DNA of 64,000 nucleotides, taken from positions 1,674,001 to 1,738,000 of the forward strand of contig NZ_CP063785.1 of the NCBI RefSeq assembly GCF_025860405.1. The letters run 5' to 3'. The position numbers were made by a program, and so were the translations under genes. The notes beneath the pieces are model-generated. The model did not search any database. It was not told the origin of the DNA and worked only from the letters and a program-made list of their open reading frames with translations. This document shows, one piece after another, positions 17,367-27,169 of this stretch. Source of the stretch: Tolypothrix sp. PCC 7712. GTDB lineage: Bacteria > Cyanobacteriota > Cyanobacteriia > Cyanobacteriales > Nostocaceae. Position 1 is the first letter of the stretch. Each line of letters starts with the position of its first letter.

Positions 17367-18006
17367 ACATAGCTCAATCTGTATAAATTTACCGCAGCTA
17401 AATTTACTCTTTTATTGCTGTTGATACATTCCTACCACAGCGCGGCGGAAATCAACATTCCACATTCCTTGGGAAGCCCCGAGAAGGGGTCTAAAAATCA
17501 CTGGGCACTTCATCAAGGGCAAACCCCTGACTGCGGACTCCGTAATCAATGCAGGGCGACCCTTTCTAATAGCAGCTGATCTATGCAGCGCTGTCTCACT
17601 GCTATGCGTCTACAAAAGCACCAAAAAGCCGATTGTCAAGGCTTTTAGAGTTGTTAATTCCATGTATACGTAAATCTGTCCGTAGAGTAGCGGTAAGAGC
17701 GCCTTGGTTGATAATTAGCCAAAGGTGCTTTTTGTTGCTATCCATAATAGGCGAGAAGGGAGATAAGAACGCAAGAGAGCAGAGGAGCAGAGGAGAAAGA
17801 AATCATGAACTTTTTGACTCAGGGCTTTTTCCAGTAAGCTAATCACGGTAAAAATTTGATTACCCAGCCTCTATTCTCTAAGCCCTGTTGCCTAGTCGGT
17901 CTATAAACAAAAATTTTTAGCGATCGGCGTAACGGCTACGTGAAGCAGCTGATAAATAGCACACCAAAATTAGATAAAATATAAAGCCATTGTGGCAGCA
18001 GTTATC
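17367..18006. other. Long spacer with a possible structured RNA
   Basis: No protein gene supported. Bases 17438-17594 are GC-rich, with a closing stem ACAGCGC/GCGCTGT (17438-17444 with 17588-17594) and internal short stems such as CCCC-GAGAA-GGGG. This could be an unrecognised small RNA; it lacks tRNA, tmRNA, SRP or RNase P signatures. Further right, 17755-17800 is purine-rich AGCAGAGGAGCAGAGGAG sequence, a dispersed type. Confidence 0.35.
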
Positions 18007-19077
18007 ATGACTTCATCTGCGTCGTTTGATACATTAGAGTCTCTACAGGCGGATATCGCTGAATTAATTGATCGGTTACCGACGTTAAAAAATCAGCAAC
18101 TTATCAAACAGGCACTTGCTACTATAGTACGCCTGGCTGATAGTAACATTGAGCGCCTCGATTGGAAAATATTGTCTGCGGCTTTAGCAGACATGGAACG
18201 GGGTTTTCAACTTTTTTATGACTACCGACACGTTCGCAAAGTTACGATTTTTGGTTCGGCTCGTTTAGCGCCAGAAACCCCAGAATATAAAATGGCATTG
18301 CAGTTTGCTTCTGTTGTTTCTCAACTGGGATTTATGGTGATGACTGGCGGTGGTGGTGGAATCATGCAAGCTGGTCATGAAGGTGCTGGGCGCGAAAATT
18401 CTTTTGGTTTAAATATTCAGTTACCTTTTGAGCAGCAGGCGAACCCGTTTATTGAAGGTGATCCTAAGCTGATTAATTTTAAATATTTTTTCACCCGTAA
18501 ACTATTTCTGTTAAAAGAAAGCGATGCTGTTGCTTTGTTTCCTGGTGGTTTTGGTACCCAAGATGAAGCTTTTGAGTGCATGACATTGAGCCAAACAGGT
18601 AAATTTGGCCCAGTACCTTTAGTTTTAATTGATCGCCCTGGTGGTGATTACTGGCGGTCTTGGAGTGATTATATAGACCAGCAACTAGTGCAAAAAGGTC
18701 TTGTTAGCCCTGAAGACCCTAGTCTTTATACAGTGACAGACAACCTAGATGTAGCTTGTAATGCGATTACCCGTTTTTACCAGGTTTATCACTCTAGTCG
18801 TTATGTGGGCGATCAGTTGGTGATTCGGCTGACAACAGATTTATCTAACACTGAGGTCGAAAAACTCAATGCTAGTTTCAGCGATATTCTAGTTAAAGGA
18901 AAGATTGAAAAAAGTCAAGCATTATCTCAAGAAGGACAAGATGAGACAGTTAATCTACCCCGTCTGGTTTTTTACTTCAATCAACGGGATTTAGGGCGCT
19001 TGTATCAAATGATTGCTGTTATCAATCAGATGGGTGTTCATACTGTAGAGGATACAGGACATCCAGAAAGGAAATAG
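18007..19077 (+). CDS. LOG-family (lysine decarboxylase-like) protein
   Basis: 356 residues from the ATG at 18007; a GTG at 17992 is possible. Rossmann-like core begins VRKVTIFGSAR; the LOG motifs are MTGGGGGIMQAGHEGAG and PGGFGTQDEAFE. LOG enzymes hydrolyse cytokinin- or nucleoside-5'-monophosphates to base and ribose phosphate (as PpnN does in E. coli). The ~80-residue N-terminal helical extension and the C-terminal ~100 residues make it longer than plant LOG (~210), resembling the long bacterial type. The actual nucleotide substrate is unknown. It stands alone between two long spacers. Confidence 0.85.
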   Translation: MTSSASFDTLESLQADIAELIDRLPTLKNQQLIKQALATIVRLADSNIERLDWKILSAALADMERGFQLFYDYRHVRKVTIFGSARLAPETPEYKMALQFASVVSQLGFMVMTGGGGGIMQAGHEGAGRENSFGLNIQLPFEQQANPFIEGDPKLINFKYFFTRKLFLLKESDAVALFPGGFGTQDEAFECMTLSQTGKFGPVPLVLIDRPGGDYWRSWSDYIDQQLVQKGLVSPEDPSLYTVTDNLDVACNAITRFYQVYHSSRYVGDQLVIRLTTDLSNTEVEKLNASFSDILVKGKIEKSQALSQEGQDETVNLPRLVFYFNQRDLGRLYQMIAVINQMGVHTVEDTGHPERK

Positions 19078-19827
19078 TACTGAGATATGCAATTCAAAAT
19101 TACACATTTATTTTGAAAATTTCTCAGATAGAGTTACTAAAGCTAGCAACTTCTAGAGTAGGGGTACAGCATCAATCAGATGTTTGTAGAGAACAAAATT
19201 TTGTTGGTGCTGTACCTTTAAGGTATATTTTATTGCTAATCATCATTGATAGATTTAATACTAATTCAAATAATGTTGGCAACATCCCAATAACTAATAC
19301 CAATTCAAAATTAAGAATCTAGACAGAATCAGGCTTTGGCTCTGTTGATCTGTCACATTCTTTTTTCAAATTGGGATAAGTTGGGTTTTGTTCCTGAAAC
19401 GCCACTGCACTGAAAACTGATAAACTCTGGAAATATTAATACTTGCAGCAGTCAGCTATTGTGCTTTTAAATAGCAAGGCTGAAAAATTTGCTTGTCATT
19501 AAGTTCCAGCTACGTAATTTTAGGTTACAGGCTCAAGTTTAACCTGATTGTGCTATGAATATTGAGAATTTATTCAGGTATTTACATTGCAATTTATTGG
19601 TATATACTGTGAGTCGCAGCCTTCAGCATATTGATAGTCAGTAACTTCTACAATGTGCTATTTAATGCTGCTTAAAAAGTTACATCTTATATATGTGATA
19701 TATGTGATCTACCCTACTCCCTCATAGGGAAAACACCAGTTATTATGACTCCATGCTGATGAGCTTCACAAAAACTTGTATATTAGCACAGTAAATAACT
19801 TCATACATCCTGATAGAGGAACAAAGA
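19078..19827. other. Spacer with one perfect inverted repeat
   Basis: No gene seen. GGTACAGCA (19163-19171) and TGCTGTACC (19208-19216) form 9-bp arms around 36 bases; function unknown, perhaps a terminator-type hairpin after the LOG gene or a dispersed palindrome. AGAGGAAC at 19814-19821 is the likely ribosome site of dacB. Confidence 0.45.
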
Positions 19828-21150
19828 ATGCTGGAATTATTGAGTTCAGGTTTAGTATCGTTGTGGCTGGAAATGGCAGGATTACAAATTAAGCCTTTAG
19901 ATGCTTTAGATGCATTGGCTTGGCAAAGTAGCCCTGGCTTAGTGCTAGCGCCTGATCCCAATCCAGCTAGCGCTAATACAGTTCAAGAGTATTTAAAAGG
20001 TTTAATTACATCAAAACTCATTGCACAAAATCTGACAGCAAGCCAGGGAATTTGGATGCAGTCAGGGCCTATGTTGATGGCTAATCATGAAGGAACAACA
20101 CCTTTACCGGCTGCATCTTTAACTAAAATTGCTACCTCATTAGTTGCTTTTAAAACTTGGGGCCCAGATCATCAATTTGAGACTGTAATTAGTGCTACAG
20201 GGCCCGTTACGAATGGTGTATTGCAAGGTGATTTAGTAGTGAATGGCGGTGGCGATCCCATGATGGTTTGGGAAGAAGCGATCGCCATTGGTAATGCTCT
20301 CAATAAGATGGGTATTAAGCAGGTCAAGGGAAATTTGGTGATTACTGGCTCTTTTGCCATGAATTTTCAACGTCACCCCCTATTAGCAGGGCAATTATTT
20401 AAGCAAGCGCTAAATTCTGCTACTTGGACTCGTCCGGCGATTTACACATACTCAATTATGCCCAAGGGCACACCAAAACCCCAAGTAGCGATCGCAGGAA
20501 CTGTAAAAGTTGAACCGCAAGCAAACCCACAACAAGCGGTGCTAATTCGTCATCTCTCTTTGCCTATGAGACAAATTATCAAAGAGATGAACGTTTATAG
20601 TAACAACGATATAGCAGAAATGCTTGCAGAGTCGGTAGGAGGTCATACTGTAGTTCAAGCTACTGCGGCAAAGCTAGCTAGAGTGCCAGAGGGAGAAATT
20701 CAGTTAATTAATGGTTCAGGATTAGGCCCAGAAAATCGCATCTCTCCCCGTGCTGTTTGTGCGATGTTAATGGCAATACAACAAGAATCAGTGGCTCGTA
20801 ATCTCACTTTAGCGGATTTGTTTCCCATGTCTGGGTTCGATCACCGAGGCACGTTGCACGCTAGACATATGCCGGCGGGTACAGTGATGAAAACTGGAAC
20901 TTTGCGAGATGTGAGTGCTTTAGCTGGTGTGATGCCAACACGCGATCGCGGTTTGGTTTGGTTTGCCATTATTAACCGTGGTAATAACGTCTCTGGTTTC
21001 CGTACTGGACAAGACCAACTCTTACAACGTTTGGTACAAAAATTGCAAGTAGCACCTCAAATCCCCGCAGCCCTAACTCCTCATTCCACCATCAACACCT
21101 TACCGGAACTCGGTGCCAATAGCCGCAATCAAATACTGTTCAAAAGTTAG
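19828..21150 (+). CDS. dacB: D-alanyl-D-alanine carboxypeptidase, PBP4/S13 type
   Basis: 440 residues. The three penicillin-binding motifs are present: SLTK (97-100, nucleophile Ser97), SNN (258-260) and KTG (355-357), with GSGLGPENRISPRA between the last two. PBP4 enzymes trim or open peptidoglycan cross-links in the periplasm. The N-terminus (MLELLSSGLVSLWLEMAGLQ) is not a classical signal peptide although export is expected; an AGAGGAAC ribosome site supports this start. The insert domain is shorter than in E. coli PBP4. An STRR run follows the gene. Confidence 0.88.
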   Translation: MLELLSSGLVSLWLEMAGLQIKPLDALDALAWQSSPGLVLAPDPNPASANTVQEYLKGLITSKLIAQNLTASQGIWMQSGPMLMANHEGTTPLPAASLTKIATSLVAFKTWGPDHQFETVISATGPVTNGVLQGDLVVNGGGDPMMVWEEAIAIGNALNKMGIKQVKGNLVITGSFAMNFQRHPLLAGQLFKQALNSATWTRPAIYTYSIMPKGTPKPQVAIAGTVKVEPQANPQQAVLIRHLSLPMRQIIKEMNVYSNNDIAEMLAESVGGHTVVQATAAKLARVPEGEIQLINGSGLGPENRISPRAVCAMLMAIQQESVARNLTLADLFPMSGFDHRGTLHARHMPAGTVMKTGTLRDVSALAGVMPTRDRGLVWFAIINRGNNVSGFRTGQDQLLQRLVQKLQVAPQIPAALTPHSTINTLPELGANSRNQILFKS

Positions 21151-21156
21151 TTATTT

Positions 21157-21212
21157 GTCCTTTATCATTTGTCTTTTGTCCTTTGTGTAATGACCAATGA
21201 CCAATGACCAAT
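21157..21212. repeat. STRR run between dacB and lptC
   Basis: TTGTCCTTT-type units followed by three copies of ATGACCA (21190-21210). It separates the convergent 3' ends of dacB and lptC. Confidence 0.85.
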
Positions 21213-21214
21213 AA

Positions 21215-22477
21215 TTATTGCCCCTTCACTTTTTCTTGAGGAATAATTTCTGTAACTACCCTACCGCCACTATTGCCGCCTTTAACAACGATGTTTTCGG
21301 TTTGCAGATTACCTACCGCTGTTTCCCCGGCAAAATTTAATGGTGGATCAACTTGTCGATACACTACATTACCCTGCGCTTCTACTAATTTCTTGTCTAG
21401 ATACCAAGTTAATGTTTGCGACTTTAAAGACTGGCGACGCTGACCAATAGCGTTGACATTGCCTGTTAAATAAACGGTTTTTTGTGGTATCTTCATTTCC
21501 CCTTGGTTTGCGGTTACTGTGACATTTTCCGCTTTATGAAAGACACGCACAGGTGAAGTAGTGGTGACAGTTTCGGTATTCATGTTCCAGTTCATAGAGT
21601 TACTAGCTATTTGCATTGGTGGGTCTAGTAATTCTAGCTGGGCATTTTTTGTCACCGTGGCAATTTTGGTTTTCAAATTAATTTCCGTAGCATTTCCTCG
21701 TCCACGGTCAGTAATTTGATTATTTTTGTAGCGGTCAATTTGTACGGGGCGATCGCCAATTAATTTTTCTTCTTTAATTTGCCAGATTAAATGCTCAGTT
21801 CGCATTTTTAATTGCGGATCTGTGGAGTTGGCGACTACCCCACCAGAAAATTCCATACGCTGTTCGCGGGTTTTAACTTTGGCTTCCTGGGCTACTGCTT
21901 GTAGTTTTTGATGAGTCCCGTTAATTTGGTTACGAACAATTAATAAATCTTCTTTGGGTCGCCATTCTAATTCATTACCTCGCAATACTATGCCATTACG
22001 AGGGTCTGTAGCCACTATTTTTCCTTTGAGAAATAGTTGCTTGCCATCTTGCTCAATATCTGCCCGTTCTGCTTTAATTTGGTATACTATTTTGCCATCT
22101 TGATACAGTTCACCATAGGGACTTTCTGCTTGACCAATTTGTTTTTCTTTGGTGTATTTTGCTTGTTTAGCATTGACTTTCCAAATTGGTCGCCCTACTT
22201 CATCAAACTGTTCAAAAGCTACATTAAAAAATGTCAAATTACTATCTGTATTTTGTCCAGATGTATCTGAGTTATTTGCTGGATTTTTAGTATTTCTCCC
22301 ACTACAAGCAAATAACCCAACTATTAAAAATAATGTTAACGATAGACGATGCCAATTAACTTTGGTGTTTGTAGCATTTAGAGATGGGAATAAAAAGAAT
22401 TGGGGGGAATATCTCTTATTTCCCCCCTCTTTGGCTAAACCACTGCTCCCTTGATGCTTATCTGCTTCCTGCTTCAT
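21215..22477 (-). CDS. lptC: LptC-like LPS-export lipoprotein
   Basis: 420 residues, about twice E. coli LptC but normal for cyanobacteria. After a 40-residue hydrophilic leader there is a hydrophobic segment ending in a lipobox (LTLFLIVGLFACSG, Cys58). Repeated beta-strand units (GQAESPYGELYQDG, LKGKIVATDPRNG, and others) give the LptC/OstA beta-jellyroll, extended by LptA-like repeats. It should bridge the LptBFG transporter to the outer membrane. The start overlaps the stop of the NYN gene (TAATG), so the two are translationally coupled. Confidence 0.85.
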   Translation of the reverse strand: MKQEADKHQGSSGLAKEGGNKRYSPQFFLFPSLNATNTKVNWHRLSLTLFLIVGLFACSGRNTKNPANNSDTSGQNTDSNLTFFNVAFEQFDEVGRPIWKVNAKQAKYTKEKQIGQAESPYGELYQDGKIVYQIKAERADIEQDGKQLFLKGKIVATDPRNGIVLRGNELEWRPKEDLLIVRNQINGTHQKLQAVAQEAKVKTREQRMEFSGGVVANSTDPQLKMRTEHLIWQIKEEKLIGDRPVQIDRYKNNQITDRGRGNATEINLKTKIATVTKNAQLELLDPPMQIASNSMNWNMNTETVTTTSPVRVFHKAENVTVTANQGEMKIPQKTVYLTGNVNAIGQRRQSLKSQTLTWYLDKKLVEAQGNVVYRQVDPPLNFAGETAVGNLQTENIVVKGGNSGGRVVTEIIPQEKVKGQ

Positions 22478-23106
22478 TAATCTTGAATTTCTAAATGTCC
22501 GTCAGTCTCTCTTGGATCTTCCAAAAAGCCCATACTTGATAAAGGTCGATAGGGGTAGCTTTGGCGAGGCGTTTTTTGGATATCTTCTTTGATGGCTTCT
22601 AAATCAATATAGCGATCGCTAACATTAATTAAGCTGTCGCTAGTCATGGAACGCAAACTGACAACTTCTACCCTGACACCCCGATAACTAACTGAGTTGA
22701 CGGCATAGGCTAAATCGCCGTCGCCACTGACTAAGACTGCTGTATCATAAGAATCAACTAAAGCCATCATGTCTACTGCAATTTCGACATCCAGATTGGC
22801 TTTTTTTGAGCCATCAGGTAGCTGTACTAAATCTTTAGCAATCACTCTATAGCCATTGCGACGCATCCATAAAAGAAACCCTTGTTGTTTCTCATTGGTG
22901 CGATCTACTCCTGTGTAGAAAAAAGCACGCAATAGTCTCGAACCGCCAGTTAATCGACACAGTAACTTAGTGTAATCAATTTCAATTCCTAGTTGTAGTG
23001 CTGCATAAAATAGATTTGAGCCATCAATAAATATGGCTACACGACCTCTATTCTCTAAAACTTGTTCCGGTGTAAATATTGAGTCATTTTCTAAATTATT
23101 CAACAT
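22477..23106 (-). CDS. LabA-like NYN domain protein
   Basis: 209 residues from the ATG at 23106, chosen because GAGGT ends 9 bases upstream; an ATG at 23115 directly abuts that GAGGT. NYN/PIN-type nuclease fold with acidic residues in IFIDGSNLF, NLDVEIAVDMM and LVSGDGDLAYAV, the metal-binding set of the LabA/DUF88 family. In Synechococcus LabA takes part in circadian negative feedback on gene expression; others act as RNases. Coupled to lptC and downstream of metG on the same strand. Confidence 0.85.
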   Translation of the reverse strand: MLNNLENDSIFTPEQVLENRGRVAIFIDGSNLFYAALQLGIEIDYTKLLCRLTGGSRLLRAFFYTGVDRTNEKQQGFLLWMRRNGYRVIAKDLVQLPDGSKKANLDVEIAVDMMALVDSYDTAVLVSGDGDLAYAVNSVSYRGVRVEVVSLRSMTSDSLINVSDRYIDLEAIKEDIQKTPRQSYPYRPLSSMGFLEDPRETDGHLEIQD

Positions 23107-23196
23107 TGATGTCATACCTCAGTTTTTATGCTTGTTATTTTTGATACTAAAAAAATAGTTTTCACAGGCAAGTTAGAACGGTTTATGATAATGTTC

Positions 23197-23232
23197 CGGG
23201 GCTAAATATTCAGTGCCCCGATATTTTTTTGA
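23197..23232. other. GC hairpin in the metG-NYN gap
   Basis: CGGGGC (23197-23202) pairs with GCCCCG (23215-23220), followed on the plus strand by ATATTTTTTT. The T-run faces the plus strand although both neighbouring genes are on the minus strand, so its role is unclear. Confidence 0.4.
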
Positions 23233-23270
23233 CAAAATTAGAGATTGAACAAAATCAAAAATTCAAAGTA

Positions 23271-24872
23271 CTAATTGTTTTTTGGCAGTTCTATCCGCTT
23301 AAATATTGGTTGGGGTGTACCCAACTGTTGTTTATCGGATAGTATGCCCCAGGTTGCATGAAGGCGAAAAGGGGCAGCATTGGCAACTTCTAGCTGATCG
23401 TTAAAGTTAATTCCAAAGCCCAATTGCTGATAAATATCGCTACTGAGATTCGGAATCACTGGGGATAGCAGATAAGCTGCTAGTCTAACTGATTCTAGAA
23501 CTGCATACAGCACTTGTGCCAACTCTGGCTGCTGTCCTTGCTTATATAATGTCCAAGGGGCTTGTTCATCAATAAACTTATTACAAGCTTGCGCCAGCAA
23601 GAGAATTTCTGTGCAAGCTTGATTGAAAGCTAACATTTCGTAAGCATTTTTCACCTTTTCCCCTAAAGTTAGCCCAATCGCTTTTAAAGGATTGTCAGCC
23701 GGAATCGTCTCATGGGCAATTGATGGCACATTACCACCGCAGTACTTTTTCACCATGTTCAAGGTGCGATTGAGCAAATTGCCTAAATCATTTGCCAAAT
23801 CTGCATTTAAAACATTGATGAATCTAACTTCATTAAAATCGCCATCTTTGCCAAATTCAATTTCCTTAAGGAAGTAATAACGAACAGCGTCACTACCATA
23901 GCGCTCGACTAGTTCTATGGGATCGAGGGTATTACCCAGACTTTTACCCATCTTCTGACCATCTTTGGTTAAGAAGCCATGCCCAAATACTTGCTGTGGT
24001 AATGGTACGCCAGCTGACATTAACATTGCTGGCCAGTACACTGCATGGAAGCGGAGAATATCCTTACCAATTAGGTGCAAATTCATTGGCCACCATTTGC
24101 TTAGGGCGTTGGCTAAAGTTGGCTCTGCATCGGGGTCTAATAATGCTGTGACATAACCCAGCAATGCATCAAACCAAACATAAAGAGTATGTTTAGGATC
24201 TACAGGTACAGGAAAACCCCAATCGAGATTCACTCGCGAAATCGAAAAGTCTTGCAACCCTTGGTTGACAAAGTTGAGGACTTCATTACGACGACTTGCA
24301 GGCTGAATAAAATCTGGTTGAGACTCGTACAGTTCTTGGAGTTGGGTTTGATATTTAGATAAGCGGAAGAAGTAGTTTTGTTCGTCGCGCCATTCAACTT
24401 CTTTGTTAGTATGAATTGGGCAACGATTTCCTTCTAGGAGTTCTCTTTCTTCTTTAAATTCTTCACAAGATACACAGTACCATCCTTTTTGTTGCCCCTG
24501 GTAGATATCGCCTGCTTGCCATACTCGATCAAAAAATTCCTTGACAATTGCTTCATGGCGAGTATCAGTAGTGCGAATAAAGCGATCGTATTTAATGTTT
24601 AGTAACTGCCACAGAGAAAAGAAGCTTTGAGATATTTCATCACAAAATTCTTGCGGTTCTTTGCCTAAATTTGCTGCGGAACGCTGAATTTTTTGCCCAT
24701 GTTCATCTGTGCCTGTAATCAGCAGTACTTGATTCCCCAACAGTCTCTGAAACCTGGCAATCACATCTGCTGCCATTGTCGTATAAGCACTACCTACATG
24801 AGGGACATCGTTTACATAATATAGGGGAGTGGTGAGTGCGAATGTCTTTTCTGTTTTATTTATTAGATTCAT
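23271..24872 (-). CDS. metG: Methionyl-tRNA synthetase
   Basis: 533 residues, the short form without the C-terminal tRNA-binding EMAP-like domain. Class I signatures: HVGS (25-28) for HIGH and KMGKS (307-311) for KMSKS. A zinc-knob region WYCVSCEEF...NRCPIH carries Cys133, Cys136 and Cys151. It charges tRNA-Met. Monocistronic or first in the metG-NYN-lptC series on the minus strand. Confidence 0.97.
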   Translation of the reverse strand: MNLINKTEKTFALTTPLYYVNDVPHVGSAYTTMAADVIARFQRLLGNQVLLITGTDEHGQKIQRSAANLGKEPQEFCDEISQSFFSLWQLLNIKYDRFIRTTDTRHEAIVKEFFDRVWQAGDIYQGQQKGWYCVSCEEFKEERELLEGNRCPIHTNKEVEWRDEQNYFFRLSKYQTQLQELYESQPDFIQPASRRNEVLNFVNQGLQDFSISRVNLDWGFPVPVDPKHTLYVWFDALLGYVTALLDPDAEPTLANALSKWWPMNLHLIGKDILRFHAVYWPAMLMSAGVPLPQQVFGHGFLTKDGQKMGKSLGNTLDPIELVERYGSDAVRYYFLKEIEFGKDGDFNEVRFINVLNADLANDLGNLLNRTLNMVKKYCGGNVPSIAHETIPADNPLKAIGLTLGEKVKNAYEMLAFNQACTEILLLAQACNKFIDEQAPWTLYKQGQQPELAQVLYAVLESVRLAAYLLSPVIPNLSSDIYQQLGFGINFNDQLEVANAAPFRLHATWGILSDKQQLGTPQPIFKRIELPKNN

Positions 24873-25248
24873 GCAAAATAAAAAGCAACTTATTAAAACG
24901 TTTTATCTCTTACTTATGTCAGCAAAACCACGTAATTATATAACATTACTCCTGTTTTTTCAAATGACACCTTAATATTAGCAAATCTGGAGAGACCACA
25001 GTTTATTTTATGCCTGACATAAAGCCAGCTGATTTCTCCTAATTGATTTTAACTAGCTACTAACAATAGTTAGTAATGCTTTTTATCGCACTTATTGTGG
25101 CTAAAAACACAAAAAACTAGACTCAGAAAATATCGTTGTTTTTGATAATTAGACATTTCTACCTTAAGACGGTCGTGATAGGAGTGAAGAAATGTAAATC
25201 TTAAGTCAAGATCAGCTGCGATATTTTCAGAAAAATATATTGATTTTT
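24873..25248. other. Divergent spacer, no gene seen
   Basis: AT-rich region between the metG start and the acyltransferase gene; the divergent promoters must lie here. No RNA or repeat recognised. Confidence 0.5.
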
Positions 25249-25974
25249 ATGAGTCTAAATAGCCCTCTAGACATTTCTCGTTGGTCATTAGCGGCATTAT
25301 CAACGCAAATGTTTCGCTATTATGAGAATCGGATTCCTCATGACGCTAGTGTGTTAGTTGTCAGCAATCACCGCAGTTTTATGGATGCTTTAGTATTAAT
25401 GGCAGCGCTATCGCGTCCTATCCGCTTTGCTTGCCATCACTACATGGGACAAGTACCAATTATGCGGGAATTGGTAACCAGCCAATTGGGTTGCTTTCCT
25501 TTGGAGGATATCAAACATCGACAACAGAGCTTTTTTGCTCAATCTCAGGTACTATTGCAATCCCAGCAAATGGTAGGGGTGTTTCCTGAAGGCACTGCAC
25601 CAATGGTAAAATCTACCCAACCAAATCAATTAGGCGAATTTCAGCGTGGATTTGCCCATTTGGCATTACGAGCATCTGTGAGAGACTTGGCAATTCTGCC
25701 CATTGCGATCGCCTCTCTAGAAGAAGTAAATACCTCTGGTGTACCTTTAAGGTTGTTGAGTTTGTTTGACCCTTCAGAAGCCTTATTTAATCAACCGGGT
25801 TGGCATCCTTTGGTCATTTATCGTCGGGTTGCTGTGTTAATTGGTAATCCTTATTGGATTAAGCCCCAACATCAAAAACAATATCAAAGAAAACAAGCCA
25901 AAACTGTTGTTAATGAACTGACAGAACACTGTCATTGTGAAATTGCCAATCTGTTAAGACAAGGTTGTTATTAA
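25249..25974 (+). CDS. LPLAT-type acyltransferase
   Basis: 241 residues from the ATG at 25249; a TTG at 25240 is in frame. The catalytic NHRSFMD (40-46) and FPEGTAP (112-118) boxes of glycerolipid acyltransferases are present. It lacks obvious transmembrane helices. The alpha/beta hydrolase 353 bases downstream resembles the N-terminal half of plant phytyl ester synthases, whose C-terminal half is an LPLAT domain, so this gene may act on phytol, diacylglycerol or wax-type acceptors rather than being a plain PlsC. That link is inference; the housekeeping-like PlsC is at 34352. Confidence 0.75.
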   Translation: MSLNSPLDISRWSLAALSTQMFRYYENRIPHDASVLVVSNHRSFMDALVLMAALSRPIRFACHHYMGQVPIMRELVTSQLGCFPLEDIKHRQQSFFAQSQVLLQSQQMVGVFPEGTAPMVKSTQPNQLGEFQRGFAHLALRASVRDLAILPIAIASLEEVNTSGVPLRLLSLFDPSEALFNQPGWHPLVIYRRVAVLIGNPYWIKPQHQKQYQRKQAKTVVNELTEHCHCEIANLLRQGCY

Positions 25975-26327
25975 AATATCTCGCAGTGTGGATGGATCAA
26001 CTAACCATCCACTAAATAATAACGATTGCCTCTATAGATTTCAGAGCAATTTATCCGCTAGAGTCAAATCTGTTTATTGATACCACTCTCTTAAATCATC
26101 TGTCAAGGAGTTCTAAATTTGTGAATTTCTTAATCTTAGGTCGGCGGAATAAATCTATTAATTGCAAAGTTGAAGTTTATCTGGAATTTTGTGCATAAAG
26201 CTACGATTTTTAGATAATTTTGAATGTGATAGAACAAATTAAACCAAGCAATGGCTCAAACTTAAAACATATTGAGCTTTTACAAGGTAAATTTTAGAAA
26301 ACCAACAAAATTAATTAAAATTTGACA
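25975..26327. other. Spacer, no gene seen
   Basis: AT-rich, 353 bases between the acyltransferase and hydrolase genes. No hairpin with a T-run, repeat or RNA recognised. The gap argues against simple operon coupling of the two. Confidence 0.45.
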
Positions 26328-27158
26328 ATGCTGGAAGTTGAGTTAAAGCCGTGTTTCCTGACTCCTAAGCGCATACAGCCTCAGTATCCCCTGTTTGTAT
26401 ATTTGCCAGGAATGGATGGCACAGGTCAACTATTGCGATCGCAAACTGCTGGGTTAGAAGTTGGTTTTGATGTCCGCTGCTTGGCGATCCCCAGACAAGA
26501 CCTTACCACCTGGGATATTCTTACCAAGAATGTATTGGATTTAATCCATGCTGAATTAGAAAAAAGCGCCCAGAGGCCAGTATATCTATGTGGAGAGTCA
26601 TTTGGCGGCTGTTTAGCGATGAAAGTAGCTATTCAAGCGCCACATCTGTTTAAGCGGATTATCCTGATTAACCCAGCTTCTAGCTTTCATTTACGTCCTT
26701 GGTTAACTTGGACATCGCAACTAACTAACTTAGTGCATCCTTGTCTTTATGAAGTCGGCGCACTAGCATTATTACCATTTTTAGCATCCCTACAACGGAT
26801 GACCAGAAGCGATCGCCAAGAACTACTCAAAAGTATGCGTTCTGTACCACCAGAGACAGTAATGTGGCGATTATCTTTGTTGCGAGAGTTTGATGTTAAA
26901 GAAGAACAGTTACGTTATCTCACCCAACCAGCATTACTTATCGGCGGTGGACAGGATCGGCTTTTACCTTCTGTAGAAGAAGTAAAAAGATTAAATACTA
27001 TCTTAATTAACAGTAAAAAGGTAATTTTACCTCATAGTGGGCACGCCTGTTTATTAGAAAGCGATACTAATCTCTATGAAATTATGAAAGTAAATAATTT
27101 CATAGAAAATAGTGCTGAGGTAATTGAATCATTTCAACTTAAAAATGCTGTCAGGTAA
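26328..27158 (+). CDS. Alpha/beta hydrolase related to phytyl ester synthase N-domain
   Basis: 276 residues from the ATG at 26328 (TTG at 26322 also in frame). Oxyanion segment LPGMDGTG, nucleophile elbow GESFGG with Ser91, acid in GGGQDRLLPS and catalytic His in HSGHACLLESD. The PLFVYLPGMDGTGQLL and YLCGESFGGCLAMKVA segments look like the esterase part of plant PES/DGAT-like proteins and their cyanobacterial relatives, which move acyl groups to phytol during chlorophyll turnover. Here the LPLAT part is a separate upstream gene. Function beyond a serine hydrolase is inference. Confidence 0.75.
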   Translation: MLEVELKPCFLTPKRIQPQYPLFVYLPGMDGTGQLLRSQTAGLEVGFDVRCLAIPRQDLTTWDILTKNVLDLIHAELEKSAQRPVYLCGESFGGCLAMKVAIQAPHLFKRIILINPASSFHLRPWLTWTSQLTNLVHPCLYEVGALALLPFLASLQRMTRSDRQELLKSMRSVPPETVMWRLSLLREFDVKEEQLRYLTQPALLIGGGQDRLLPSVEEVKRLNTILINSKKVILPHSGHACLLESDTNLYEIMKVNNFIENSAEVIESFQLKNAVR

Positions 27159-27169
27159 TGTGTAAATAA

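Noticed and set aside
17633..17842. 69-codon frame in the trxA-LOG spacer
   Set aside because: Composition unlike a protein gene, overlaps purine-rich dispersed repeat sequence and has no plausible ribosome site.
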